Shown here piece by piece: positions 6,672-13,471 of a stretch of DNA of 34,132 bases. Made by a program: the position numbers and the translations under genes. How positions within the stretch are numbered: position 1 is the stretch's first letter; each line of letters opens with the position of its first letter. The notes beneath the pieces were generated by a model. The model did no database searches and was not told the origin of the DNA. It saw nothing but the letters and a program-made list of their open reading frames with translations. Origin of the DNA: CAYURH01 sp964447105 (GTDB lineage: Bacteria > Patescibacteriota > Saccharimonadia > Saccharimonadales > EFPC-124); contig CAYURH010000012.1 of the NCBI GenBank assembly GCA_964447105.1, positions 1 to 34,132 of the forward strand, read 5' to 3'.

Positions 6672-8162
6672 ATGAAATTGGCTGATAAGCTCAAAACATT
6701 ACCCAACGCTCCCGGCGTATATTTCCACAAAAACGCCAAAGGGCAGATTATCTACGTGGGCAAAGCCGCGGTGCTAAAAAACCGCGTGCGCCAGTATTTC
6801 CAAGAATCACGTGTGCGCGATGCCAAAACCGACGCGCTGGTGGCCGAAATTACCGACACCGATTGGATTGTAGTAGAGAGCGAAATCGACGCGCTGTTTC
6901 TTGAATCCGAAATGGTTAAGCGCTACAAACCGCGCTACAACATATTGCTGCAAGACGATAAGTCGCAATTGTTTGTGCGGATTCCTATGCGCGACGCGTA
7001 TCCGTATATTAGTTTTACGCGCCAGCCGCTCGATGACGGGGCAGATTATTTTGGCCCGTACTACAATGGTTTTGCGGTGAAGAAAGCGCTGCGCTACCTG
7101 CGCAAAATTTTTCCGTATTCTACGCATGTGACCATGCCCGCTCGCGTATGTTTGCAATATCATATTGGATTGTGTCCGGGGGTAGAGGAGCAAAAAATTA
7201 GCAGCGTGGATTACAAAAAATCATTGCGTAAACTCATGCTATATTTGCGCGGCGACCGCGTGAAGTTGATCAAACAATTAGAAGGCGAGATGAACGTCGC
7301 GGCTAAATACCAGGATTTCGAACTGGCCGCCAAACGCCGCAATCAAATCTATAATTTGAAAGAATTACAGAAACAAATCCTGTTTAGTGACCGTGAATTT
7401 ATGGATATTAGCAAAGACCAAGCGCTGAGCGGATTGAGCAACATGCTGAATATCCCTATTCCGCGCCGCATCGAAGGCTATGACATTAGTCATATGAGTG
7501 GCACCAACAACGTGGCTAGTATGGTGGTGGCGAGCAATGGCGTGGCCGACAAAGCCGAATACCGTAAGTTCAAAATGCGCATTCCTGGCAACAACGATTT
7601 CGCGCATATGCACGAAGTAATGAGCCGCCGGTTTAGCGGTAAACACCTGGACTGGCCCAAGCCTGATTTGCTGCTGATCGACGGTGGCAAAGGTCAGTTG
7701 GGCGCGGCGCTAGACGCGTTGGGTGAGCGCGGTGTGCAGATTCCAGCCATTGGCCTGGCTAAGCGGCTGGAAGAAATTGTGATTGATAAAAAGCGGTCAC
7801 ATGTGACGCTTGATTTAAGCCATTATCCCGAAGCATTCGTAAGCGAGTTTGAAGATTTCTATGTGGTGCTATTGCCCAAAGATTCGCACATCGTCAAATT
7901 GTTGCAGCGCATTCGCGACGAATCACACCGTTTTGCGGTGAGCTATCACACGGTGCTCAAACGCCAGCGCCAGACGGCGAGTGAGCTCGACGAAATCGCC
8001 GGTATTGGTCCGGTGACGCGCAAAAAATTGGTGCAATCGTTTGGAAGTTTACGAGCGGTTAGGGCTGCGCGACGGGAGCAAATAGTGGCGGTTATTGGCG
8101 AAGCCAAAACCAAATTGATATGGCCAGGTATTGCTGCTGCACGGGTGAAAAATAAAGACTAG
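6672..8162 (+). CDS. uvrC: Excinuclease ABC subunit C
   Basis: A 496-residue UvrC, the nuclease that makes both incisions in nucleotide excision repair after UvrA/UvrB recognition. The GIY-YIG domain is at the N-terminus (PGVYFH about 15-20, IIYVGKA about 26-32, LKNRVRQYF). A short Cys-containing segment (ARVCLQYHIGLCPG) follows. The UVR segment that binds UvrB is at about 199-230 (LIKQLEGEMNVAAKYQDFEL). The RNase H-like endonuclease has YDISHMSG (about 270) and LLIDGGKGQL (about 333). A helix-hairpin-helix (IAGIGPVTRKKL, about 442) closes it. It is about 100 residues shorter than E. coli UvrC, but every catalytic module is visible. No ribosome site precedes the ATG and the -10 box ends 6 nt upstream. 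Confidence 0.95.
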   Translation: MKLADKLKTLPNAPGVYFHKNAKGQIIYVGKAAVLKNRVRQYFQESRVRDAKTDALVAEITDTDWIVVESEIDALFLESEMVKRYKPRYNILLQDDKSQLFVRIPMRDAYPYISFTRQPLDDGADYFGPYYNGFAVKKALRYLRKIFPYSTHVTMPARVCLQYHIGLCPGVEEQKISSVDYKKSLRKLMLYLRGDRVKLIKQLEGEMNVAAKYQDFELAAKRRNQIYNLKELQKQILFSDREFMDISKDQALSGLSNMLNIPIPRRIEGYDISHMSGTNNVASMVVASNGVADKAEYRKFKMRIPGNNDFAHMHEVMSRRFSGKHLDWPKPDLLLIDGGKGQLGAALDALGERGVQIPAIGLAKRLEEIVIDKKRSHVTLDLSHYPEAFVSEFEDFYVVLLPKDSHIVKLLQRIRDESHRFAVSYHTVLKRQRQTASELDEIAGIGPVTRKKLVQSFGSLRAVRAARREQIVAVIGEAKTKLIWPGIAAARVKNKD

Positions 8163-8169
8163 TCGTTTG

Positions 8170-8202
8170 GTGACCGGCCGGAGTCTCACTCCGGCCGGTC
8201 AC
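8170..8202. terminator. Perfect 15-bp hairpin between uvrC and a lipoprotein gene
   Basis: GTGACCGGCCGGAGT (8170-8184), loop CTC, exact complement (8188-8202). It lies between convergent uvrC and the lipoprotein gene 8218-8865 and can serve both. Its core GACCGGCCGGAG recurs in the hairpin at 8948-8983, so the two cassettes carry sister hairpins. Confidence 0.7.
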
Positions 8203-8217
8203 TTGCGCGCGTCTGTG

Positions 8218-8865
8218 TTAGGCGGCGCAGGCGCTCACGCTACCTCCCTGTTGGGCGAACATCACGCCCGACATCATGTTGGCGGCCTGCTTGGTGGCCG
8301 GCACGCCGATGTCGGGGTACTTCAGGACGTAGCTCTGCAGCTTGGAGCGGTCCGGCACGGTGAAGCCCGGTCGCTTTGCAGCCACGAATCCTGCAGCGCA
8401 CAGGTATTGGTCGGCCAGGCCGTACACCGGCGTCCCCTTGCGGGTGACGGTCGGTGCCAGCGCGCGGCCCACCAAGTACCAGACTGTGGCGGGCGGTGCT
8501 TGCTCCGCCACCAGTCGATTGAGCATTGCCTCGGTCACGGGGATGTACCGCTGCTTCTCGCAGTACGCCACCAGTACCGTGACAGTACCGTCGACGGTGT
8601 CATTGTCGCAGTCGACCTGCTTGTCGGCGGCCACGTCTTTGGTGGTGATCGTGACCTTGAGGCCAAGCGTCGACTTGGCCACCGCGATGGCTTTGTCGAA
8701 CTCGTCGCGGTAGGTGTCGCGACTGATCGACGTGACCGTGGGGCTGGGTGCGGCCGACGCTGTCGACGGGCTGATCGACGGCTTGGGGTTGGGGCCGGTG
8801 GGCCCGCAGGCGCTGGCTGTGATCAGTGCGATCGCTGCGCCGAACGCCGCTATCGTTTTCCGCAC
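8218..8865 (-). CDS. Lipoprotein, degenerate zinc-metallopeptidase-like
   Basis: A 215-residue predicted lipoprotein. The start is GTG 8865, six bases after GGAGG. A signal peptide leads to a lipobox-like TASAC with Cys20, then a Pro/Ser/Thr linker (about 21-47). The folded part resembles the neutral zinc metallopeptidase family (YpfJ/PF04228 type: YCPxD..IY, HExGHxxQ, ELQADCxAG). It shows YCEKQRYIPVT (101-111) and LADQYLCAAGF (150-160), but the HExGH position reads YLVGR (130-134). Without the two zinc histidines and the glutamate it should be catalytically dead. It resembles the lipoprotein 8991-9668 in layout and motif order, so the two look like diverged paralogues. G+C-rich codons and its own promoter and hairpin mark it as a cassette. 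The lipoprotein call is good; the family call is moderate. Confidence 0.65.
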   Translation of the reverse strand: MRKTIAAFGAAIALITASACGPTGPNPKPSISPSTASAAPSPTVTSISRDTYRDEFDKAIAVAKSTLGLKVTITTKDVAADKQVDCDNDTVDGTVTVLVAYCEKQRYIPVTEAMLNRLVAEQAPPATVWYLVGRALAPTVTRKGTPVYGLADQYLCAAGFVAAKRPGFTVPDRSKLQSYVLKYPDIGVPATKQAANMMSGVMFAQQGGSVSACAA

Positions 8866-8903
8866 GGAAACCTCCGTAGTTGTGTGCGGGGATATGCCTG
8901 AAT

Positions 8904-8932
8904 ATTATATAATAATTACCTTGTACTTACAA
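8904..8932 (-). promoter_or_regulatory. Promoter of lipoprotein gene 8218-8865
   Basis: On the minus strand TTGTAA (8932-8927), 17 bp, consensus TATAAT (8909-8904). The predicted start near 8897 gives a leader of about 30 nt with GGAGG six bases before the GTG start. Confidence 0.7.
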
Positions 8933-8947
8933 CTCTGAAGTGTTTCG

Positions 8948-8983
8948 CGACCGGCCGGAGCTGTGACGAGCTCCGGCCGGTCG
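8948..8983. terminator. Perfect 15-bp hairpin between tandem lipoprotein genes
   Basis: CGACCGGCCGGAGCT (8948-8962), loop GTGACG, exact complement (8969-8983). It starts 7 nt after the stop of lipoprotein gene 8991-9668 and separates it from the promoter of the next lipoprotein gene. No T-run is present. Confidence 0.7.
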
Positions 8984-8990
8984 ATGCGCA

Positions 8991-9668
8991 TCAGCTGACC
9001 GTGGAACAGACTTCGATCGGTTTGCTTTCCCGGGCGAGGGCGATGCCGAGAGTCGGACCCATCTGCCAGAACAACTCGCCATCGGAGTACACATCCGGGT
9101 GCGCTTTGATGAACCGCAGAACGTACGCGTGTAGCGATGTCAGCGACGCGTCGTCCGCCAGGCCGAGTTTGACCAGCAGCCAGCCACTTGCGCAGGCCAC
9201 TTCCGTAGGGTCATCGAAGAGCTGTGTCTGCTTGATGAGCTTGGCCGTAGCCGCCGCTCGGCCCAACTCGTAGGCGATGGCAATCGGCGACATGGTCATC
9301 ATCTTGTCCATGAAAGCGGCCGTGATCACCACCTGTTTGGCCGTGGGGCACCACTGCGGATACTCCGGGCTCTTCGACGAAGCGGTCAAGCCCTTGCTGG
9401 CATCGCAGGTGACGACGGTTGGGTCGTTATCGTCGATGATCAGAATCGGCGGTGGGGTAGTACCTGTGACCATTTCCAGCTGACGTCGCAGTGTGTCACC
9501 CGGGTTGATGTCGGCCGTCGGCGTTGCCGATGAACTGACTGTCGGGCTGGGATTGGCCGTAGCCGCCGCCGAATTGCTGGGCGACGGAGCGGCTGTGTAC
9601 CCACAGGCTGCCAGCACGGCGCTAGCTGCGACGGGGACGGCCCACGACCAAATGCGCTTTCCGCGCAT
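8991..9668 (-). CDS. Lipoprotein, degenerate zinc-metallopeptidase-like
   Basis: A 225-residue predicted lipoprotein. The start is ATG 9668, with AGGAGG four bases upstream; a longer frame exists but has no ribosome site. The signal peptide ends in lipobox VLAAC with Cys22, followed by a Pro/Ser/Thr/Ala linker (about 25-52). The body matches the order of neutral zinc metallopeptidase motifs: WCPTAKQVVIT (106-116), IAYELGRAA (131-139) where active relatives have AHExGH, and DDPTEVACASGWLL (152-165) where they have ELQADCxAG. One glutamate is kept but both zinc-binding histidines are replaced (Y, R), so peptidase activity is unlikely. It is a paralogue of 8218-8865 in tandem. It would sit on the outer face of the membrane. 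A structured leader (9687-9714) suggests regulated transcription. Confidence 0.7.
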   Translation of the reverse strand: MRGKRIWSWAVPVAASAVLAACGYTAAPSPSNSAAATANPSPTVSSSATPTADINPGDTLRRQLEMVTGTTPPPILIIDDNDPTVVTCDASKGLTASSKSPEYPQWCPTAKQVVITAAFMDKMMTMSPIAIAYELGRAAATAKLIKQTQLFDDPTEVACASGWLLVKLGLADDASLTSLHAYVLRFIKAHPDVYSDGELFWQMGPTLGIALARESKPIEVCSTVS

Positions 9669-9686
9669 TTTTCCTCCTAAGACGAC

Positions 9687-9714
9687 GGGCAATAGAAAAG
9701 GGCCTGGTTGCCCT
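9687..9714 (-). promoter_or_regulatory. Possible attenuator in the leader of gene 8991-9668
   Basis: On the minus strand AAGGGC-AACCAG-GCCCTT followed by TTCT forms a terminator-like hairpin (9715-9698). The competing pairing GGGCAA (9713-9708) with TTGCCC (9692-9687) would disrupt it. Mutually exclusive hairpins between promoter and ribosome site are the hallmark of attenuation. The stems are short, so confidence is limited. Confidence 0.4.
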
Positions 9715-9756
9715 TCCGGCCCGTACACCCGCACGCAAAGCGCGTGTGCGGTTAGA

Positions 9757-9785
9757 ATCGTACACCATGCAGCCACCGCGCACAA
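9757..9785 (-). promoter_or_regulatory. Promoter of lipoprotein gene 8991-9668
   Basis: On the minus strand TTGTGC (9785-9780), 17 bp, TACGAT (9762-9757). The predicted start near 9750 gives a leader of about 80 nt, unusually long for this window, with a CCGCAC...GTGCGG-type dyad at its 5' end. Confidence 0.5.
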
Positions 9786-9829
9786 TACCGCTCTGGCAAT
9801 CGAGGAGAAGATGGTATACTGGGTGCAAT

Positions 9830-10219
9830 ATGCAGCAACAATTCCTCGTTTTTTTATTGCGTTGGCTGTTCAACAGCTTTGGGCTATGGATCGCTGCGCG
9901 CTTACTGAGCGGGCATGGCGTGACGTACGATCCTGCGGCAGTATTTATGACGTTTATCACCGCTGGATTTATGCTGTCGATTGTGAATATTGTGCTCAAG
10001 CCAATTCTTGTGATCCTGTCGCTACCGGCGATTTTGCTTACCCTGGGGCTGTTTACTATTATCGTAAACGGGTTTATGGTGTGGCTAGCTAGTCTGTTTG
10101 TACCGGGGCTCGAAATGACGTTTTGGGCGGCGGTGCTAGCAGGTATAATTATAGGATTGATTAACTTTGTGCTCACTGGTTTGCTAGAATGGCGGGAGAC
10201 ACCAAAAAAACATGATTGA
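9830..10219 (+). CDS. Phage-holin-family (PF04020-like) membrane protein
   Basis: A 129-residue protein with four hydrophobic segments, like the chromosomal 'phage holin family/superfamily 4' membrane proteins. These are widespread in bacteria, of unknown role, and not evidence of a prophage. Typical features are the N-terminal LVFLLRWLFNSFGLWIAARL, the segment AGFMLSIVNIVLKPILVIL, then SLPAILLTLGLFTIIVNGFMVW and FWAAVLAGIIIGLINFVL. The start is ATG 9830: an extended -10 (TGGTATACT, 9815-9820) ends 9 nt before it and no ribosome site is present. Upstream in-frame codons lie before the promoter. It overlaps secG by 8 bp, so the two are co-transcribed and probably translationally coupled. Confidence 0.8.
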   Translation: MQQQFLVFLLRWLFNSFGLWIAARLLSGHGVTYDPAAVFMTFITAGFMLSIVNIVLKPILVILSLPAILLTLGLFTIIVNGFMVWLASLFVPGLEMTFWAAVLAGIIIGLINFVLTGLLEWRETPKKHD

Positions 10220-10430
10220 TATTTTAAGCTACATCACTATTATTTCGGGCGTGCTGATGATTTTGACAGTACTGTTGCAGCAGCGCGGTGCGAGTTTGGG
10301 CGCGGGATTTGGCAGCTCGGGTGAATTGTTTACGACGCGACGTGGCGTCGACAAAAATCTGTTTGAGACGACGATTGTGCTAGCGGTGGTATTTGTGGGC
10401 TCGCTTGTAGTGAGCTTGATGCTAGGGTAG
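10212..10430 (+). CDS. secG: Preprotein translocase subunit SecG
   Basis: A 72-residue SecG, the small accessory subunit of the SecYEG channel. It has an N-terminal membrane segment (IISGVLMILTVLLQQ), the conserved cytoplasmic loop GASLGAGFGSSGELFTTRRG with the FTTRRG-like motif, then a second membrane segment (TTIVLAVVFVGSLVVSLML). Its length is typical. It overlaps the upstream membrane protein gene by 8 bp and ends 5 nt before the peptide-binding protein gene, giving a three-gene operon. The secG-SBP pairing puts an exported protein next to an export component. Confidence 0.93.
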   Translation: MIDILSYITIISGVLMILTVLLQQRGASLGAGFGSSGELFTTRRGVDKNLFETTIVLAVVFVGSLVVSLMLG

Positions 10431-10435
10431 GCCGC

Positions 10436-12217
10436 GTGCGTTCACCAATCAACCAACTCGAGGAACTGCCTGTACCAACGAAGCAGAGTGTTCGCCATCG
10501 TTTGCGTCGTATCGAACGACTGACATTGCGCCATGCTCATCGGTTCCTCGTGCGTCGCGTGGACAATTTTCGTCTGGGCCGCCGCCGAGCTGCCGGCTGG
10601 GTGCTATTGATCGCAAGCCTCGTCGGCGTAGCGGTGTGGCAAAGCGGCCTGAATGCACAGGGGTATAGTGCGGAGATTCCATCTGAACATGGGGTGTACT
10701 CTGAAGGCGTATATGGCGCGCTGGACAACCTGAACCCCATCTTGGCTAGTTCACCGGCCGAACGAGCAGCGTCGCGCCTGCTGTTTGCCCAACTCCTCAT
10801 GTATGACACCAACAACGATCTGGTGGGTGAGTTGGCTCAAAGTTGGAGTAGTGACGACAAAGGGCAGGTGTACACATTGCGCCTAAAACCAACAGCTAAA
10901 TGGCAGGACGGTTTGCCTATCACGGCTGACGACGTGGTGTTTACTTTTAGCCTTATCAAAGACGCCGACACACGCTCGCCGCTCTACGCTAGCTGGCGCA
11001 ACATAGTGGTAGAAAAAATCGACGCCAATACCGTGAAGTTTTCGCTCCCCACGCCCTACGCTGCGTTCCCCAATTCGCTGACCGTGGGTATATTGCCACA
11101 ACATGCGCTCAAAGATACCACAGCGAGTGGTTTGCGCAGCGCTAAATTCAACCGAGCACCTACGGTAGTTAGTGGGCCATTCGTGTATCAGGACTTGCGA
11201 GCGCTCGACTCGGGCGGTATGCACTACCTATTGCAAACAACCGCCAACAAGCAGTATGTATTGGGGCGGCCCAATTTGGATGGGTTCCAGCTGAACGCCT
11301 ATAAAGATCAAGAAGCGTTGGTGAGCGCATTCAAAACACAAGAAGTTGCCAGTTTTAGCGATGCGACATCTGGTCAGCTCAATGAGCTACAAGGCGTGCG
11401 ATATGTGCAAATGAACGCGCCGTTATTTAATGGCACATACGCATTTCTCAACAACGAAAGCCCGGCGCTCGGTGACGCCCGCGTGCGCTTAGCGCTGCAG
11501 GCGGCGACGGATCAAACGGCGATTCTAAAACTATTGGGCGGCCGCGTCGATTCGCTGCCCGGCCCACTGCTACCCGAACAGTTTGGCTACACGTCTAATT
11601 TGCGTCAACCACAAGTCGACGTCGCCCGTGCCGGCCAACTGCTCGACCAAGCTGGATGGCCGATGGGCCCCAATGGCAAACGAATTAAAGCAGGGCAGTC
11701 GTTGCGACTGCATCTGGTCAGTATTTCGAGTGGTGATTTCCCGGCAGTAACGCAAGAAGTGATGAACCAGTGGGGACGATTGGGTATAGATTTCGATTCG
11801 CAGCTCGTGCGTCCTGAAGATGCGCAGCAAAACGTCATTGTGCCGCGTGCCTACGACGTGCTGATCTACGAAATTGCTATAGGTCGTGACCCCGACGTCT
11901 ATGCCTACTGGGCATCCAGCCAGGCTAATTCGCAAGGCCTCAACCTGTCAAATTATCGATCTGCCAAAGTCGATGACGAACTAGTGAGTGCGCGCACCAC
12001 CGTCAATACTGCGCTGCGCGATGCCAAATATCGTGCGTTTTTCCAGCAGTGGCTCAACGATGCGCCAGCCGTAGCGCTGTATCGCCCTACGCTCAGCTAT
12101 ATCCAAAATGCTAATGTGGTGACATTTGGTGAGCGCCCGCTTGTAGATGCCACTGATAGATATTTCAATATTCGCTCCTGGGCCGTTGGCCGCATCACGG
12201 GCTGGCCGACGCGCTAG
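10436..12217 (+). CDS. Membrane-anchored peptide-binding protein, family 5 SBP
   Basis: A 593-residue solute-binding protein of the OppA/DppA family (SBP_bac_5), which captures oligopeptides outside the membrane. Recognisable segments are LNPILASSPAERAASRLLF, LAQSWSSDDKGQVYTLRLKP, KWQDGLPITADDVVFTF, and the C-terminal YDVLIYEIAIGRDPDVYAYW. It is not a lipoprotein: a basic cytoplasmic stretch of about 50 residues leads to one hydrophobic anchor (about 52-69), giving an N-in, domain-out topology. The start is GTG 10436, five bases after secG, without a clear ribosome site, so coupling is likely. No permease or ATPase genes are adjacent. It either serves a transporter encoded elsewhere or has another peptide-binding role. 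Confidence 0.88.
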   Translation: MRSPINQLEELPVPTKQSVRHRLRRIERLTLRHAHRFLVRRVDNFRLGRRRAAGWVLLIASLVGVAVWQSGLNAQGYSAEIPSEHGVYSEGVYGALDNLNPILASSPAERAASRLLFAQLLMYDTNNDLVGELAQSWSSDDKGQVYTLRLKPTAKWQDGLPITADDVVFTFSLIKDADTRSPLYASWRNIVVEKIDANTVKFSLPTPYAAFPNSLTVGILPQHALKDTTASGLRSAKFNRAPTVVSGPFVYQDLRALDSGGMHYLLQTTANKQYVLGRPNLDGFQLNAYKDQEALVSAFKTQEVASFSDATSGQLNELQGVRYVQMNAPLFNGTYAFLNNESPALGDARVRLALQAATDQTAILKLLGGRVDSLPGPLLPEQFGYTSNLRQPQVDVARAGQLLDQAGWPMGPNGKRIKAGQSLRLHLVSISSGDFPAVTQEVMNQWGRLGIDFDSQLVRPEDAQQNVIVPRAYDVLIYEIAIGRDPDVYAYWASSQANSQGLNLSNYRSAKVDDELVSARTTVNTALRDAKYRAFFQQWLNDAPAVALYRPTLSYIQNANVVTFGERPLVDATDRYFNIRSWAVGRITGWPTR

Positions 12218-12220
12218 TAC

Positions 12221-12249
12221 TTGCGTTTTCTCTGTTAAAACGGTATGCT
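12221..12249 (+). promoter_or_regulatory. Promoter of tRNA-Leu(CAG)
   Basis: TTGCGT (12221-12226), 17 bp, TATGCT (12244-12249), 16 nt before the mature tRNA 5' end. The stretch CTGTTAAAACGGTATGCT is almost the same as in front of tRNA-Leu(GAG), so the two genes share promoter ancestry. Confidence 0.6.
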
Positions 12250-12265
12250 AAGGCTCGTTATACAC

Positions 12266-12352
12266 GCGCGAGTGGCGGAATGGTAGACGCGCTAGCTTCA
12301 GGAGCTAGTGTCCCTAAAGGGCGTGGAGGTTCAAGTCCTCTCTCGCGCACCA
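12266..12352 (+). tRNA. tRNA-Leu, anticodon CAG
   Basis: An 87-nt tRNA with encoded CCA. The acceptor stem GCGCGAG pairs with CTCGCGC (12342-12348). Anticodon stem CTAGC/GCTAG encloses loop TTCAGGA, with CAG at 12299-12301. A class II variable arm (GTCCCTAAAGGGC region) and T-arm GGAGGTTCAAGTCCTC follow. It decodes CUG. Its last 18 nt before CA recur exactly at 13434-13451. Confidence 0.95.
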
Positions 12353-12377
12353 TGGTCTGATTCAATTTATTCCAGAT

Positions 12378-12416
12378 AGAAAAGTTCCAGAATTTATTCT
12401 CGGAACTTTTCTTTTT
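12378..12416 (+). terminator. Intrinsic terminator of tRNA-Leu(CAG)
   Basis: AGAAAAGTTCC (12378-12388) pairs perfectly with GGAACTTTTCT (12402-12412) and runs into T5 (12412-12416). Confidence 0.85.
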
Positions 12417-12430
12417 GGTTCTATCGTATT

Positions 12431-12466
12431 TTCTAATCTGTTGCATCGGGTTCGAGTCCTTTCTGG
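12431..12466 (+). pseudogene. tRNA 3'-half-like remnant
   Basis: The stretch AATCTGTTGCAT followed by GGGTTCGAGTCCTTTCTGG (12448-12466) looks like the 3' half of a tRNA: end of the anticodon arm, variable loop and T-arm. It has no 5' half. A sister copy with the same AATCTG/GATCTG-TTGCAT lead-in stands at the equivalent place after tRNA-Leu(GAG) (24175-24205). It probably marks a junction of the tRNA-linked islet. Confidence 0.5.
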
Positions 12467-12488
12467 TTGAATTTGTTATTCTTAAAGA

Positions 12489-13205
12489 ATGAGAAATATA
12501 AAAAACCATGCGCTCCGACACGCCAAGCAGATAAAGCAGCTGTTACGACCATTGCCGGTGCCCGAGCGCTTCCTGCATAAAGACATACCTTACTTTTGCC
12601 AATGGGAATCCCGCGAACTCGCCAAGGGGCTTATTGAAAAGAAAATCACTACGGACGACGATCCAAACTGGAAAGCTTCCGGCGCCAAAACCAAAAAGGA
12701 GTATCACGATTGGAGTTGGAGCGCTTGTGGCATGGCTTGCACGAAGATGATGCTAGCGCATCGCACCGGCAAAGTAGCTTCCATTGTTGAGCTGGGCAAG
12801 AAATGTGCCGAGTATGGCGGTTATATGATGCCATTAGAGAACTCGGTCGGTCTCTACTACAAGCCGTACATTACTTTTGTTGATAGAGAGTTTGGGTGGA
12901 AAGCGAAAATCGTCCAGGGCATGACTTTTCAAGAGCTTATGCACGAGCTTGGCAAGGGTAATTACGTCATTGCAAGCGTGAGCCCGCACATTCGCCATCC
13001 TGAGAGCAAGCCTAAGATTAAAGGTGGCCATCTTGTGCTGATGGTAGGCTATGACAAAACCAAGCGAGAATTTTACTTACATAACCCGTCTGGTACTTCA
13101 AAAGAAACTCAGGAATACGCGACCGTGACATTCAATGACTTTAAAAAGTTTTTCAGTGGCCGTGGCATTGTGGTTCAGGGCGGCTCAATTTCGCCATCCC
13201 GATAA
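12489..13205 (+). CDS. C39-like cysteine peptidase domain protein
   Basis: A 238-residue protein with a C39-family-like (Peptidase_C39_2) papain fold. The predicted catalytic Cys80 sits in DWSWSACGMACTKMM, the His181 in KGGHLVLMVGYD and the Asn199 in FYLHNPSG. Relatives process leader peptides or act on cell-wall or other proteins; the target here is unknown. There is no signal peptide, so it may act in the cytosol or leave by another route. The N-terminus is basic. The start ATG 12489 lies 6 nt after an extended -10 (TATTCT, 12477-12482), without a ribosome site. Codon use is more A+T-rich than in the G+C-rich cassettes. It is the only cargo of the islet between tRNA-Leu(CAG) and the copied tRNA end at 13434-13451, so it is probably horizontally acquired. 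Confidence 0.75.
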   Translation: MRNIKNHALRHAKQIKQLLRPLPVPERFLHKDIPYFCQWESRELAKGLIEKKITTDDDPNWKASGAKTKKEYHDWSWSACGMACTKMMLAHRTGKVASIVELGKKCAEYGGYMMPLENSVGLYYKPYITFVDREFGWKAKIVQGMTFQELMHELGKGNYVIASVSPHIRHPESKPKIKGGHLVLMVGYDKTKREFYLHNPSGTSKETQEYATVTFNDFKKFFSGRGIVVQGGSISPSR

Positions 13206-13280
13206 ACGAACCCAACATCCCTTAGCTTTTGGTACATCAGCAGAATGCTGTCATAAATGGGGTTCCATCTAAGGTCGCAT

Positions 13281-13331
13281 TGGCGCACCAAAGTAAAAAG
13301 CCAGGCTTTAGCTTGGCTTTTTACTTTGGTG
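13281..13331 (+). terminator. tRNA-end remnant with a very long terminator hairpin
   Basis: TGGCGCACCA (13281-13290) matches a tRNA acceptor end. From its CACCA a perfect 18-bp stem runs (13286-13303 with 13314-13331), extendable by three more pairs, with A5/T5 tracts so it can terminate in either direction. The CACCA is mirrored as TGGTG at the far end. The hairpin at 25376-25420 is built the same way, also starting at GCACCA. Confidence 0.7.
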
Positions 13332-13350
13332 TCTGAACAAGACTTGAGTC

Positions 13351-13451
13351 GGAGGGTCGAGTGCGCCAGTGGCGCACGAGTACTCATAGCCTGGCCGCGT
13401 TGTTCCAGCCCGCTGGAACCAGCGCATGAGGAGAAGTCCTCTCTCGCGCAC
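13351..13451 (+). mobile_element. tRNA-linked element R1, Leu(CAG) locus
   Basis: GGAGGGTCGA (T-arm-like), hairpin GTGCGCC-AGT-GGCGCAC (13361-13377), CGAG, about 10 nt, TGGCCGC (13392-13398), hairpin GTTCCAGC-CC-GCTGGAAC (13402-13419), then AAGTCCTCTCTCGCGCAC (13434-13451), identical to 12333-12350 of tRNA-Leu(CAG). Element R2 (25441-25554) has the same order of parts: GGGTCGAG, hairpin, CGAG, TGGCCGC, hairpin, AAGTCCTCTCTCGC. The conserved plan with changed but compensated stems argues for a selected structure, either a recombination site or a structured RNA. The ridA promoter begins 8 nt later. Confidence 0.6.
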
Positions 13452-13471
13452 ATTGCCGTATACTAATAGAT

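Noticed and set aside
8167..8901. Plus-strand frame opposite the lipoprotein gene 8218-8865
   Set aside because: G+C-rich DNA leaves antisense frames open. The minus strand has a signal peptide, lipobox, promoter and ribosome site; the plus-strand product is Gly/Arg/His-rich without features.
9830..10219. Prophage, suggested by a holin-family membrane protein
   Set aside because: The family is chromosomal and widespread; the gene is in an operon with secG, and no phage structural or lysis genes are near.
12258..12521. Minus-strand frame across tRNA-Leu(CAG), and a similar one at 23814-24077
   Set aside because: These are the well-known spurious frames produced by antisense tRNA-Leu (they contain GLEPPRP or ASASTIPPLARV-type peptides).
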